NCBI RefSeq assembly: GCF_014193515.1
Contig: NZ_BLXX01000019.1
Span: 1-54,853, forward strand
Length of the DNA: 54,853 nt
DNA from: Geomonas silvestris
GTDB taxonomy: Bacteria; Desulfobacterota; Desulfuromonadia; Geobacterales; Geobacteraceae
Direction of reading: 5' to 3'
Shown: one piece after another, positions 34,596 to 42,256 of the stretch
Position numbering within the stretch: position 1 is the stretch's first letter
Layout: every line of letters begins with the position of its first letter
Program-made: the position numbers and the translations under genes
Notes under the pieces: generated by a model
Seen by the model: the letters and a program-made list of their open reading frames with translations, nothing else
The model's database searches: none
Told to the model about the DNA's origin: nothing

Positions 34596-34964
34596 ATGAA
34601 GAAGAGCAAGATCCTGGTGGTCGAAGACGAGGAGAGCCTGCTCAAGCTGGAGAGCATCCTGTTCACCTCGAAAGGGTACACGGTGACCGGGGTGCGCGAC
34701 GGCAAGAGCGCGCTGGAGGCGATAGAGCGGGACCGCCCGGACGTGGTGGTCCTGGACGTCATGCTGCCGGACACCGACGGGTTCGACATCTGCCGGGCCA
34801 TCAAGGAGAACCCGGCGACCCGGTCGCTGCCGGTCATCATGCTGACCGCGAAGAAGAGCAGCGTCGACCTGGAGCGCGGCAAGGTGGCGGGGGCGGACGC
34901 CTACATCACCAAGCCGTTCAAGTCGGTGAAGGTCCTCGAGGTGATCGAGGGGCTCCTCGGCTGA
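34596..34964 (+). CDS. Single-domain response regulator
   Basis: 122 aa receiver. VVEDEES acidic pair, Asp in VVVLDVMLPDTDGFD, Thr in IMLTAKK, Lys in YITKPFKS. Full set of phosphorylation residues. Lies between the two CheW genes; no output domain. Confidence 0.93.
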   Translation: MKKSKILVVEDEESLLKLESILFTSKGYTVTGVRDGKSALEAIERDRPDVVVLDVMLPDTDGFDICRAIKENPATRSLPVIMLTAKKSSVDLERGKVAGADAYITKPFKSVKVLEVIEGLLG

Positions 34965-35066
34965 CCATGCCGGGACAGGTTTGAAGATTTTTCAAAGGCT
35001 CCGCGCGCCAGGGCCGGGTTGCCCCGGTGGAAACGCGGGGATGAGCAGCTGCGGGGTGAGGGAAAC

Positions 35067-35618
35067 GTGCGAAGGAAAACCATCGGGACCGAGGTCGTCG
35101 AGGAAGTCAAGCAGGAGCAGCTCCAGGAGATCCAGGTGGCCTGCCTCAGGATGGCCGACGGGCTCTACGCCGTCGACATCATGCGCATCAAGGAGATCAT
35201 CCGGCTCCCCAAGCTGGCGCCTCTGCCGCGCGCGCTCCCCTTCGTGGAGGGGGTCATCAACCTGCGTGGCAGCGTGATCCCGGTGGTGGACCTGAGAAAG
35301 CGCTTCGGGCTTCCCCTCTGTGAGCACCCCGAGACCGCACGTCTTTTGATCCTCTCCATCTCGGGGCAGCAGCTGGGGCTCGTGGTGGATGAGGTGACCG
35401 AGATGATCACCATCTCGCTGCGCGACCTGAAGCCTCCCCCGCGCGGGGTGCGTGCCGTGGGGAGCGAGTACCTGATCGGCCTCGCCCTGGTCGAGGAGGT
35501 CCCGGTCCTTTTGCTCAACATCGATTCGCTGCTCAGCTTCCAGGAAAAGGCGGAGCTGGGCATCTTAGGCCCCGACGCCGGGCCCACCTCACCCAACAAA
35601 AAGAGCGCCGCATGCTGA
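35067..35618 (+). CDS. cheW: CheW adaptor (second copy)
   Basis: 183 aa. GTG at 35067 chosen because GAGGG precedes it; a TTG-initiated longer frame lacks any site. CheW fold: QVACLRMADGLYAVDIMRIKEIIRLPKLAPLPRALPFVEGVINLRGSVIPVVDLRKRFGLP, then GLVVDEVTEMITI. Overlaps the next gene by 7 bp. Confidence 0.93.
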   Translation: MRRKTIGTEVVEEVKQEQLQEIQVACLRMADGLYAVDIMRIKEIIRLPKLAPLPRALPFVEGVINLRGSVIPVVDLRKRFGLPLCEHPETARLLILSISGQQLGLVVDEVTEMITISLRDLKPPPRGVRAVGSEYLIGLALVEEVPVLLLNIDSLLSFQEKAELGILGPDAGPTSPNKKSAAC

Positions 35619-36625
35619 TAGCCTGTCCCAACTGCAAGAAACAATTCCAGATCGACGAGGCCTACGCCGTCAGCGACCAGAAGCTGCGCTGTTCCAACTG
35701 CCGGGCGGTGTTCCGCCTGGTCTCCCGGCAGGCCCCCGCCGCCGCGCCCGCCACTGCCGCGCCCCGGCCGGTAGCCCCTGCCGCTCCGGCTCCCCCTGCT
35801 GCTCCGGCTGCGCCCGTGCAGGCGCCCATCGTGCCGCGCGCCCCGGTTGCCTCTCCGGTTCCCGCCGCAGGCGCGACCGACGGGGTCAAGGTGGTCCTGG
35901 CCAACGAGAGCGCCGCCTTCTGCGAGGCGGTGCGCAAGATCCTCGCGAACGAGCCCTTCGAGCTCTTCGTCTGCACCGACGGGAAGGTAGCGCTGGAGAC
36001 GGTGGAGCGCGAGAGGCCGCAGGTCTTGCTGCTCGACGTGGCGCTCCCCACCATGTTCGGCTTCGAGGTGGTGGAAAGGGTCCGGCAGAACCCGGAGCTT
36101 GCCGGGATAAAGGTGGTCCTGATCGCCTCTATCTACGACAAGACCCGCTACAAGCGTTCCCCCAATTCGCTCTACGGCGCCGACGACTACCTGGAGAAAC
36201 ACCACATCCCGGACTCGCTGGTCCCCATGATCCACCGGCTGGTCTCGGGAGCCAGCGTGCAGCCAAGCGCCCCGCCCGCCAAGGAGCTGGCCCGGCAGGA
36301 AATAAGCCGCGACGAGATCCGCCAGGCCGAGACCGAAGGGACCCGCGCGGCCGAGCCGGCGGCGCAGGCGGAGCTCTCCGAGGCGCAGTTGAAAGCCCGG
36401 CGCCTGGCCCGCATCATCGTCTCGGACATCGCCCTGTACAGCCAGGCGAAGGTCGAGCAGGGGGTGCGCGAGGGGAACTTCTACCAGCTTCTGGCCGAGG
36501 ACATCCGCGAAGGGGAGCAGCTCTACCGGCAGCGGGTGCCGGAGTCGGTGCGCGAGAAGACCGACTACCTCAAAGAGGCCTTTGAAGAGCTCATTGCCAA
36601 GAAACGTGCGGAACTGAACCTGTAA
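35612..36625 (+). CDS. Zinc-ribbon / receiver fusion protein
   Basis: 337 aa. N-terminal MJ0042-type zinc ribbon (IACPNCKKQFQIDE, then LRCSNCRAVFRL), a Pro/Ala linker (42-90), a receiver-like domain (VKVVLANESAAF, Asp in VLLLDVALPTMFGFE, Lys in YLEKHHIP), and a C-terminal helical part (ARLARIIVSDIALYSQAKVEQGVREGNFYQLL). The usual acidic pair of the receiver is replaced by Asn-Glu, so phosphorylation may be altered. This ribbon-plus-receiver design is typical of delta-proteobacteria. Overlaps cheW by 7 bp. Confidence 0.87.
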   Translation: MLIACPNCKKQFQIDEAYAVSDQKLRCSNCRAVFRLVSRQAPAAAPATAAPRPVAPAAPAPPAAPAAPVQAPIVPRAPVASPVPAAGATDGVKVVLANESAAFCEAVRKILANEPFELFVCTDGKVALETVERERPQVLLLDVALPTMFGFEVVERVRQNPELAGIKVVLIASIYDKTRYKRSPNSLYGADDYLEKHHIPDSLVPMIHRLVSGASVQPSAPPAKELARQEISRDEIRQAETEGTRAAEPAAQAELSEAQLKARRLARIIVSDIALYSQAKVEQGVREGNFYQLLAEDIREGEQLYRQRVPESVREKTDYLKEAFEELIAKKRAELNL

Positions 36626-36639
36626 AAAGGAGAGCCCCC

Positions 36640-38649
36640 CTGCTGACGAGCCTGGAAGAAATCTCAAAGCAACTCCGCGAACCTGACGAGGAGGCCCGGC
36701 GCCTGGCGGTGGTCGGCCTGGCGCGCCAGCCGCTCGAGGCTGCCATGCCGCTTCTGTTCAGCGCCATGGGGGACGGCAGCTGGCGGGTCCGCAAGGACGC
36801 GGTGGCGGCACTCCTCGCCGCGCAGCCCCTGAAGCCCGAGACCGTCGAGGGGATCATCGACCTGTTGCGCTCGGCCGACAACGCCGGGCTGCGTGCCTCG
36901 GCGGTCGAGCTCCTGGAGCGGCTGGGGAACCGGGCGGTGGCCCCCCTGTGCGGTCACCTGAACGACCCGGACCACGACCTGAGGAAGTTCGTGATCGACA
37001 TCCTGGGGAGCATCGGCTCGAAGAGTTGCCTGCCGCTGCTGGTCGCCGCACTGGACGACCCGGACCCCAACGTGCGGGTCGCCGCGGCCGAGAACCTCGG
37101 GAAGATCGGCGACCCGAAGGCCCAACCCCAGCTTTTGAAGGTGCTGGAAGGGGGCGATCTGTGGCTCAAGTTCACCGTTCTGGACTCCCTCGGCAAGATC
37201 GGGGCGCCGGTTCCGCTCGAGGTACTCACCCCGCTGCTTTCCGAGAGCCTCCTGCGCCGGGCCGTCTACGACTGCCTGGGGCTTTTGGGCGAGCCGGCCT
37301 GCGCGCCGCTGCTCGTCAAGGGGTTGGGGGAAGCGGTGAAAAACGCCCGCGAGGCCGCGGCGGTCGCCCTGATGCGCCTGAGGCTGAGGCTTGGGGGGGA
37401 AGAGTCTGAGGAGCTTATCGACCGGCCGCTCGGAGAGCTCAGGGGCTCGGCCCAGGTGGCGGGACTCATCGCTTCGCTGGACGGCAACGACCCCGTGGTG
37501 CTCGATGCCGTGGTCAAGGTGATAGGCATCATGGGCGAGGAGCGCGCCGTGGCCGGACTGCTCGCCGTGGCCCGCCAGGAGCGGCACCGGGCCGCCTGCC
37601 TGCAGGCCTTCCGCGGCGTGGGGGATGCGGCTCTCGCCACGCTTTTGGAGCGCTACCCCGAGGCGCACGCACCGGAGCGCGCCTTCATCGCCCAGGTGAT
37701 CGGCGAGCTGGGGCTCGTCGCGGCAGTCGAGCTGGTGGGCGAGGGGCTCGAGGACGACGCGCCGCAGCTCAGAAGCGCCTGCGCCCTGGCCCTGGCCAAA
37801 CTCGCCCCCCAAGGGGCGGCGCGGCGCATCGCCTCCCTGCTGGGCGACGCGTCCCACGAGGTGGCCGAGGCGGCCTTGGAGGCGCTGAGGCGCCTGAGCA
37901 GCCGCGAGCCCGAGGAACTCACCCGCCTGTGCAGCGACCTCTCGCAGTCCGGGCGCCCCGAACGCCGGCGCGATGCCGCGCTCCTCTTGGCGAGCCTGTC
38001 GGACTGCGAGCGGCTGGGGCTTTTGGCCAAGGACGAGGATGCAGGGGTGAGGACCGCCGCGGTCAATTCGCTTTCCCGCTGCGGGCAGTCGCAGTGCGTG
38101 GGGAGCCTGGTGATGGCGCTGGTGGACGAGTCCCCGCAGGTGCGGGTCGCCGCAGCCCAGGCCCTGGGCGAGGTCGGTGGGGCCGAGACCCTGGAGCCGC
38201 TGCTGCTTGCGTTAAACGACGCCGACCCCTGGGTGCAGACCGCAGCGCTCAAGGGGCTCGCCGCCCTGGGCGATCCCCGGGCGCTCCCCGGCGTGGCGGC
38301 GCTTCTCGGCGATGCCCGCGGCCCGGTCCTCATCGCGGGTCTCGGGACGGTGGCGGCCCTTGGGAGTGGCGCGGATCTCGCGCCGGTCGAGGCTGCGCTT
38401 TCCGACGGCGACGAAGAGGTGGTGCAGGCGGCCATCGGCATCCTGAGCGGCAGCGGAACCGGCTGGCTCGAGCGGCACTGCGAGGCCTTGCTCGGGCACC
38501 CGCACTGGGGCGTCAGGCGCTGCTTCGCGCGCGCCCTGGCCGAGAGCTTGGGGGCCGAGGCGCTCCCGCGGCTCGAAGCCGCCCTGGCACAGGAAGCGGA
38601 CCCGCTGGTCAGGGGGGAGATCTCCGGTCTCCTGTGCAGGTTAGGCTAA
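36640..38649 (+). CDS. HEAT-repeat protein (likely non-ATG start)
   Basis: About 669 aa made almost entirely of HEAT/PBS-lyase-type repeats, e.g. VRKDAVAALLA, LRASAVELLERLGNRAVAPLCGHLND, VRVAAAENLGKIGDPKAQPQLLKVLE, VRVAAAQALGEVGGAETLEPLLLALND. Such alpha solenoids are protein-binding scaffolds. No ATG, GTG or TTG is available before GTG 36709, which would cut off the first repeat helix (LTSLEEISKQLREPDEEARR) and has no ribosome site. AGGAG at 36628-36632 is 7 nt from CTG 36640 and 10 nt from CTG 36643, so a CTG start is proposed. Directly followed by cheR (0 bp). Confidence 0.85.
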   Translation: MLTSLEEISKQLREPDEEARRLAVVGLARQPLEAAMPLLFSAMGDGSWRVRKDAVAALLAAQPLKPETVEGIIDLLRSADNAGLRASAVELLERLGNRAVAPLCGHLNDPDHDLRKFVIDILGSIGSKSCLPLLVAALDDPDPNVRVAAAENLGKIGDPKAQPQLLKVLEGGDLWLKFTVLDSLGKIGAPVPLEVLTPLLSESLLRRAVYDCLGLLGEPACAPLLVKGLGEAVKNAREAAAVALMRLRLRLGGEESEELIDRPLGELRGSAQVAGLIASLDGNDPVVLDAVVKVIGIMGEERAVAGLLAVARQERHRAACLQAFRGVGDAALATLLERYPEAHAPERAFIAQVIGELGLVAAVELVGEGLEDDAPQLRSACALALAKLAPQGAARRIASLLGDASHEVAEAALEALRRLSSREPEELTRLCSDLSQSGRPERRRDAALLLASLSDCERLGLLAKDEDAGVRTAAVNSLSRCGQSQCVGSLVMALVDESPQVRVAAAQALGEVGGAETLEPLLLALNDADPWVQTAALKGLAALGDPRALPGVAALLGDARGPVLIAGLGTVAALGSGADLAPVEAALSDGDEEVVQAAIGILSGSGTGWLERHCEALLGHPHWGVRRCFARALAESLGAEALPRLEAALAQEADPLVRGEISGLLCRLG

Positions 38650-39516
38650 ATGTTCAGTATCGAACCAGAACTGCAACTCTCCGAGGAGGAGTTCCGCCTG
38701 ATCCGGGACCTGATCTACAGCCATTGCGGGCTGTATTTCGACCAGGACAGCAAGTACCTTTTGGACAAGCGTCTGGCCAGGCGGCTCACCCTGCACAACC
38801 TGGCCGGCTTCCGGGATTACTACCAGTTTTTGAAGTACGATCGCAGCAAGGACGAGGAGCTGTCCGACATCATGGACATCCTCACCACCAACGAGACCTA
38901 CTTCTTCCGGGAGTCGTTCCAGTTGAAGGCGTTTACCGACGAGATCCTCCCCGAGCTTAAGAGCCTCAAGGAGCGCGAGCGGACCCTGCGCATCTGGAGC
39001 GCCGGCTGCTCCACCGGCGAGGAGCCCTACACCATCGCCATGCTGATCCTGGAACAGGGGCTCTTTCCGGGGTGGCGGGTCGAGATCGTCGGTTCCGACA
39101 TCAGCCAGCGGGTGGTGCAGCACGCGCGCAAGGGGATCTACGGCAGGTCCTCCTTCCGCTGCACCGACGAGAAGTACCAGAAGCGTTTCTTCACCGAAAC
39201 CCCTGAGGGGTACCGGATCTGCGACGAGGTGCGCGAGCTGGTCTCCATAAGCCACATGAACCTGTTCGACGCGAACCGGCTGGCGCTTTTAGGGAAGATG
39301 GACCTGATCTTCTGCCGCAACGTGATCATCTACTTCGACCAGGACTCCAAGAAGCGGGTCATCGACTCCTTCTACAACACGCTCAGAGACGGCGGGTTCC
39401 TGCTCCTCGGGCACTCCGAATCGCTCATGAACCTCTCCACCGCGTTTGCCCTGAGGCACCTGAAAAACGACATGGTCTATCAAAAGCCGGCCCCCAGCTT
39501 CGGGAGGGCTGCGTAA
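38650..39516 (+). CDS. cheR: Chemoreceptor methyltransferase CheR
   Basis: 288 aa. N-terminal helical domain ([21 protein letters not shown]), [10 protein letters not shown], the SAM-binding [23 protein letters not shown], and the family motif [17 protein letters not shown] follows the HEAT gene TAA without a gap; overlaps cheB by 1 bp. It methylates chemoreceptors, but none is encoded nearby, so it must act on receptors elsewhere. Confidence 0.97.
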   Translation: MFSIEPELQLSEEEFRLIRDLIYSHCGLYFDQDSKYLLDKRLARRLTLHNLAGFRDYYQFLKYDRSKDEELSDIMDILTTNETYFFRESFQLKAFTDEILPELKSLKERERTLRIWSAGCSTGEEPYTIAMLILEQGLFPGWRVEIVGSDISQRVVQHARKGIYGRSSFRCTDEKYQKRFFTETPEGYRICDEVRELVSISHMNLFDANRLALLGKMDLIFCRNVIIYFDQDSKKRVIDSFYNTLRDGGFLLLGHSESLMNLSTAFALRHLKNDMVYQKPAPSFGRAA

Positions 39517-40583
39517 TGAAAAGGATACGGGTAGTGGTGGTCGACGACTCGGCCTACAACCGCCGCGCCATAACGAAGATGCTCGAGGAGCTCCCCGGGG
39601 TGCAGGTGGTGGGGTACGCCACCAACGGCGAGGAGGGGATCCGCCGGGTGATCGATCTCACCCCGGATCTGGTCACCCTGGACCTCGAGATGCCGCGCAT
39701 GGACGGCTTCACCATGCTGCGCATCCTGATGGCCTCGACGCCGGTCCCCACCATCGTGATCAGCTCCACCTCCGGCGACGAGAAGGTCTTCAAGGCGCTG
39801 GAATTGGGGGCGGTGGACTTCATCGCCAAGCCGACCACGGTTATCTCCGACGAGCTCCTGAAGATCCAGAAGGACCTGCACGAGAAGGTGCAGGGGGTCT
39901 TCAAGCTGAACATGGCCCGGGTGCAAAGGCGTTCCGAACCGGTACCGCAGGCGGTGGTGGAGATCCCCGCGACCCCGGCCGCGGTGAGCCCGGCGAGCCT
40001 CGACCTGGTGGCCATCGGCTCCTCGACCGGCGGCCCCCCCGCGCTGCAGCGGATCTTCTCCGCCTTCGCCGAGCCGCTCCCCGTCGCGATCGCCATCGCG
40101 CAGCACATGCCCCCCGGCTTTACCACCACCTTCGCCGAGAGGCTGAACCGCCTGACCGGTTTCGAGGTGCGCGAGGCGAAAGACGGCGACGAGCTTATAC
40201 CGGGGCGCGCGCTTTTGGCGCCGGGGGGGAAGAACCTCATCTTCGTGGAGAGCGGCGGGAAGGTGGTGGCCCAGGTGATCGAGCCGGATGCGAAGTACCG
40301 CTACGTCCCGTCGGTGGACGCCATGTTCGCGAGCCTCGCCGAGATCTACCGCAAGCGGATGCTGGCGGTGGTGCTGACCGGCATGGGGAACGACGGCGCG
40401 CAAGGGGTGCGCCAGGCCAAGCGCTACGGCGCCCAGGTGATCGCCGAGAGCGAGGAGACCGCGGTGGTCTACGGCATGCCGCGCGAGGCGGTGGCCACGG
40501 GGCTCGTGGACCGGGTGGTCCCCATCGACGCCATGGTGCGGGAAATCGTGTACCGCTGCGGCCTCATGCCGAGGTTTGGGTAA
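39516..40583 (+). CDS. cheB: Chemoreceptor methylesterase CheB
   Basis: 355 aa. Receiver domain ([10 protein letters not shown], Asp56 in [13 protein letters not shown], Lys in FIAKPT), linker, and methylesterase with the catalytic triad motifs [10 protein letters not shown] (Ser), AQHMPPGFT (His) and GMGNDGA (Asp). Complete. Ends the compact core; heptamer element 2 follows. Confidence 0.97.
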   Translation: MKRIRVVVVDDSAYNRRAITKMLEELPGVQVVGYATNGEEGIRRVIDLTPDLVTLDLEMPRMDGFTMLRILMASTPVPTIVISSTSGDEKVFKALELGAVDFIAKPTTVISDELLKIQKDLHEKVQGVFKLNMARVQRRSEPVPQAVVEIPATPAAVSPASLDLVAIGSSTGGPPALQRIFSAFAEPLPVAIAIAQHMPPGFTTTFAERLNRLTGFEVREAKDGDELIPGRALLAPGGKNLIFVESGGKVVAQVIEPDAKYRYVPSVDAMFASLAEIYRKRMLAVVLTGMGNDGAQGVRQAKRYGAQVIAESEETAVVYGMPREAVATGLVDRVVPIDAMVREIVYRCGLMPRFG

Positions 40584-40595
40584 CGGCCAACGGCC

Positions 40596-40820
40596 GTTCT
40601 AGGTTCTACGTTGTACGTTCTACGTTGGCGGCGGCCCAGCCTGCGGCCGGCCGGAAGCGCGGCATGGGACGAAGAACGTGGGACCGGCACAGGTGGTTCC
40701 CTCGAATGAGCCCGCTGGGAAGGGCTTCTGCTCGGTACAGTTAAACCTAGAACGTAGAACATAGAACGTAGAACCTGAATCTCTGTAGAACCTAGAACGT
40801 AGAACATAGAACCTGTTTTT
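40596..40820. repeat. Heptamer repeat element 2 (one left arm, two right arms, T tract)
   Basis: Left arm: four 7-mers GTTCTAG, GTTCTAC, GTTGTAC, GTTCTAC (40596-40623). First right arm: CTAGAAC, GTAGAAC, ATAGAAC, GTAGAAC (40747-40774). Second right arm: GTAGAAC, CTAGAAC, GTAGAAC, ATAGAAC (40785-40812), followed by CTGTTTTT. The left arm could pair with either right arm; pairing with the second would look like an intrinsic terminator 12 bp before the next ATG. Confidence 0.85.
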
Positions 40821-40831
40821 GTGGAGAGCGT

Positions 40832-41647
40832 ATGCAAAAGGACGATGATCGGTTGACGAGCAGGGGCGAGGAGTTTCTGCAGGTCTTCAAGAAGGGGGCC
40901 GAGTTCACCCAGGACCTCCTGCGGGAGAACGAGCGGCTGCGCTACCGGCTCTTGGAGCTGGAGAGGGCCCCGGGACCTGGGGGCGAAGCGCCTACCCACG
41001 AGGTGAAGCGGCTCTCGGAGCGGATCGCCAACCTCGAGGCCGAGAAGCAGGAGATCCTGGACCGCATCCGCCAGGTCGAGGAGGAGAACCAGGACTTCGC
41101 CGCGCGCTACCTGGAGATCGAGGACGAGAACAACAACCTCGCCAACCTCTACATCGCGAGCTACCAGCTGCACTCGACGCTCGACTTCCGCGAGGTGCTC
41201 CAGATCATCACCGAGATCATCATCAACCTGATCGGTGCCGAGGAGTTCGCCATCCTGCTCTTGGACGAGAAGAGCGACGAGCTGCAGGCGGTGGCGACCG
41301 AAGGTGTGGAGCGCGAGCAGATCCCGGTGGTGCGGCTGGGCAAGGGGGTGATCGGTCTGGTGGCGCAGTCGGGCGAGAACCACTTCGTCTCCGACGTCGA
41401 CGACTACCAGCGCGACTTCTTGAGTCCGATGGTCTGCATCCCCTTGAAGATCAAGGAGCACGTGATCGGCGTGCTCGCCATCTACAAACTCTTGGTGCAG
41501 AAAAAGGAGTTCGCGCCGGTGGACTACGAGCTCTTCACGCTCTTGGCCGGACACGCCGCCACCGCCATCTTCAGCTCCCGGCTCTACAGCGACTCCGAGC
41601 GCAAGCTCTCAACCATCCAGGGTTTCATCGACCTTTTGACGAAATAA
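40832..41647 (+). CDS. GAF-domain protein with N-terminal coiled coil
   Basis: 271 aa. Residues ~20-100 are charged and heptad-like (LRENERLRYRLLELER, LSERIANLEAEKQEILDRIRQVEEENQDF), a coiled coil. A GAF domain follows (~110-255: YQLHSTLDFREVLQIITEIIINLIGAEEFAILLLDEKSDELQAVATEG, later HFVSDVDDYQRDFLSPMVCIPLKIKEHVIGVLAIYKL). No catalytic domain. Probably a soluble sensor or dimerising adaptor for the cluster; ligand unknown. Confidence 0.88.
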   Translation: MQKDDDRLTSRGEEFLQVFKKGAEFTQDLLRENERLRYRLLELERAPGPGGEAPTHEVKRLSERIANLEAEKQEILDRIRQVEEENQDFAARYLEIEDENNNLANLYIASYQLHSTLDFREVLQIITEIIINLIGAEEFAILLLDEKSDELQAVATEGVEREQIPVVRLGKGVIGLVAQSGENHFVSDVDDYQRDFLSPMVCIPLKIKEHVIGVLAIYKLLVQKKEFAPVDYELFTLLAGHAATAIFSSRLYSDSERKLSTIQGFIDLLTK

Positions 41648-41693
41648 GCGGTGACTGCCATTGCGCAGTAACGCCAGGGGGGATAGCGGACAG

Positions 41694-42071
41694 ATGTCTG
41701 AATACAATGTACTGATAGTCGAGGACTCGCCCACCATGAGGCAGCTCATCGCCTTTGCCCTGAAAAGGATCAGGGGGGTCAGGATCGTGGAGGCGAACGA
41801 CGGTGTCGACGGTTTGAAGAAACTCTCCGCGGAGCGTTTCGACCTCATCCTCACCGACATCAACATGCCGATCATGGACGGCCTCAAGCTGGTGAGCCTG
41901 GTGCGCAACGACGCCAACTACCGCAGCATCCCGATCGTGGTGATAACCACAGAAGGGGCGCAGGAGGACCGCGAGCGGGCGCTGGCTTTGGGGGCGAACG
42001 ATTACATCACCAAGCCGATCCAGCCCACCAAGATTCTCGAGGTGGCCAAGGGGCTCCTGCGGATCGTCTAG
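41694..42071 (+). CDS. Single-domain response regulator
   Basis: 125 aa receiver. VEDSPTMR acidic pair, Asp in LILTDINMPIMDGLKL, Thr in VVITTEG, Lys in YITKPIQ. Closely resembles the regulator at 30055 (same ITDINMP core), suggesting duplication within the cluster. Last gene of the chemosensory cluster. ATG 41694 preferred over an upstream in-frame TTG. Confidence 0.92.
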   Translation: MSEYNVLIVEDSPTMRQLIAFALKRIRGVRIVEANDGVDGLKKLSAERFDLILTDINMPIMDGLKLVSLVRNDANYRSIPIVVITTEGAQEDRERALALGANDYITKPIQPTKILEVAKGLLRIV

Positions 42072-42109
42072 CACCGCTTCAAGGTAGCGGCAACGCAGGT
42101 AGGGATTGC

Positions 42110-42238
42110 GGTTAAGGTTAAGCCTGGGGTATGCTGTTTCCCCGGCTTAACCTTGACCTGTTTCTAGCACAGCGGTTGCTGGCCGCGGTTTTGGTGGAGA
42201 TCTTTCTCGACCTCAACCGTGACCTCAACCTGTTTTTT
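42110..42238. repeat. Hexamer repeat element in the leuS leader (one left arm, two right arms, T tract)
   Basis: Left arm GGTTAAGGTTAAGCC (42110-42124); first right arm GGCTTAACCTTGACC (42144-42158), forming a 15-bp stem (one wobble) with an inner GGGG/CCCC; second right arm of CTCAAC/CGTGAC-type hexamers (42209-42231) followed by a run of six T. It has the same plan as heptamer element 2 but with another unit. Confidence 0.75.
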
Positions 42239-42256
42239 ATACCACGGAGGTTTTTC

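Noticed and set aside
30434..40820. CRISPR array
   Set aside because: The repeats are only 7 bp long with no unique spacers between them and no cas genes nearby.
42131..42256. Leucine leader peptide or N-terminal extension of LeuS
   Set aside because: There is no stop codon before leuS and no good ribosome site for the upstream ATG; leuS has a good one at 42245-42250. Kept only as a curiosity in the findings.
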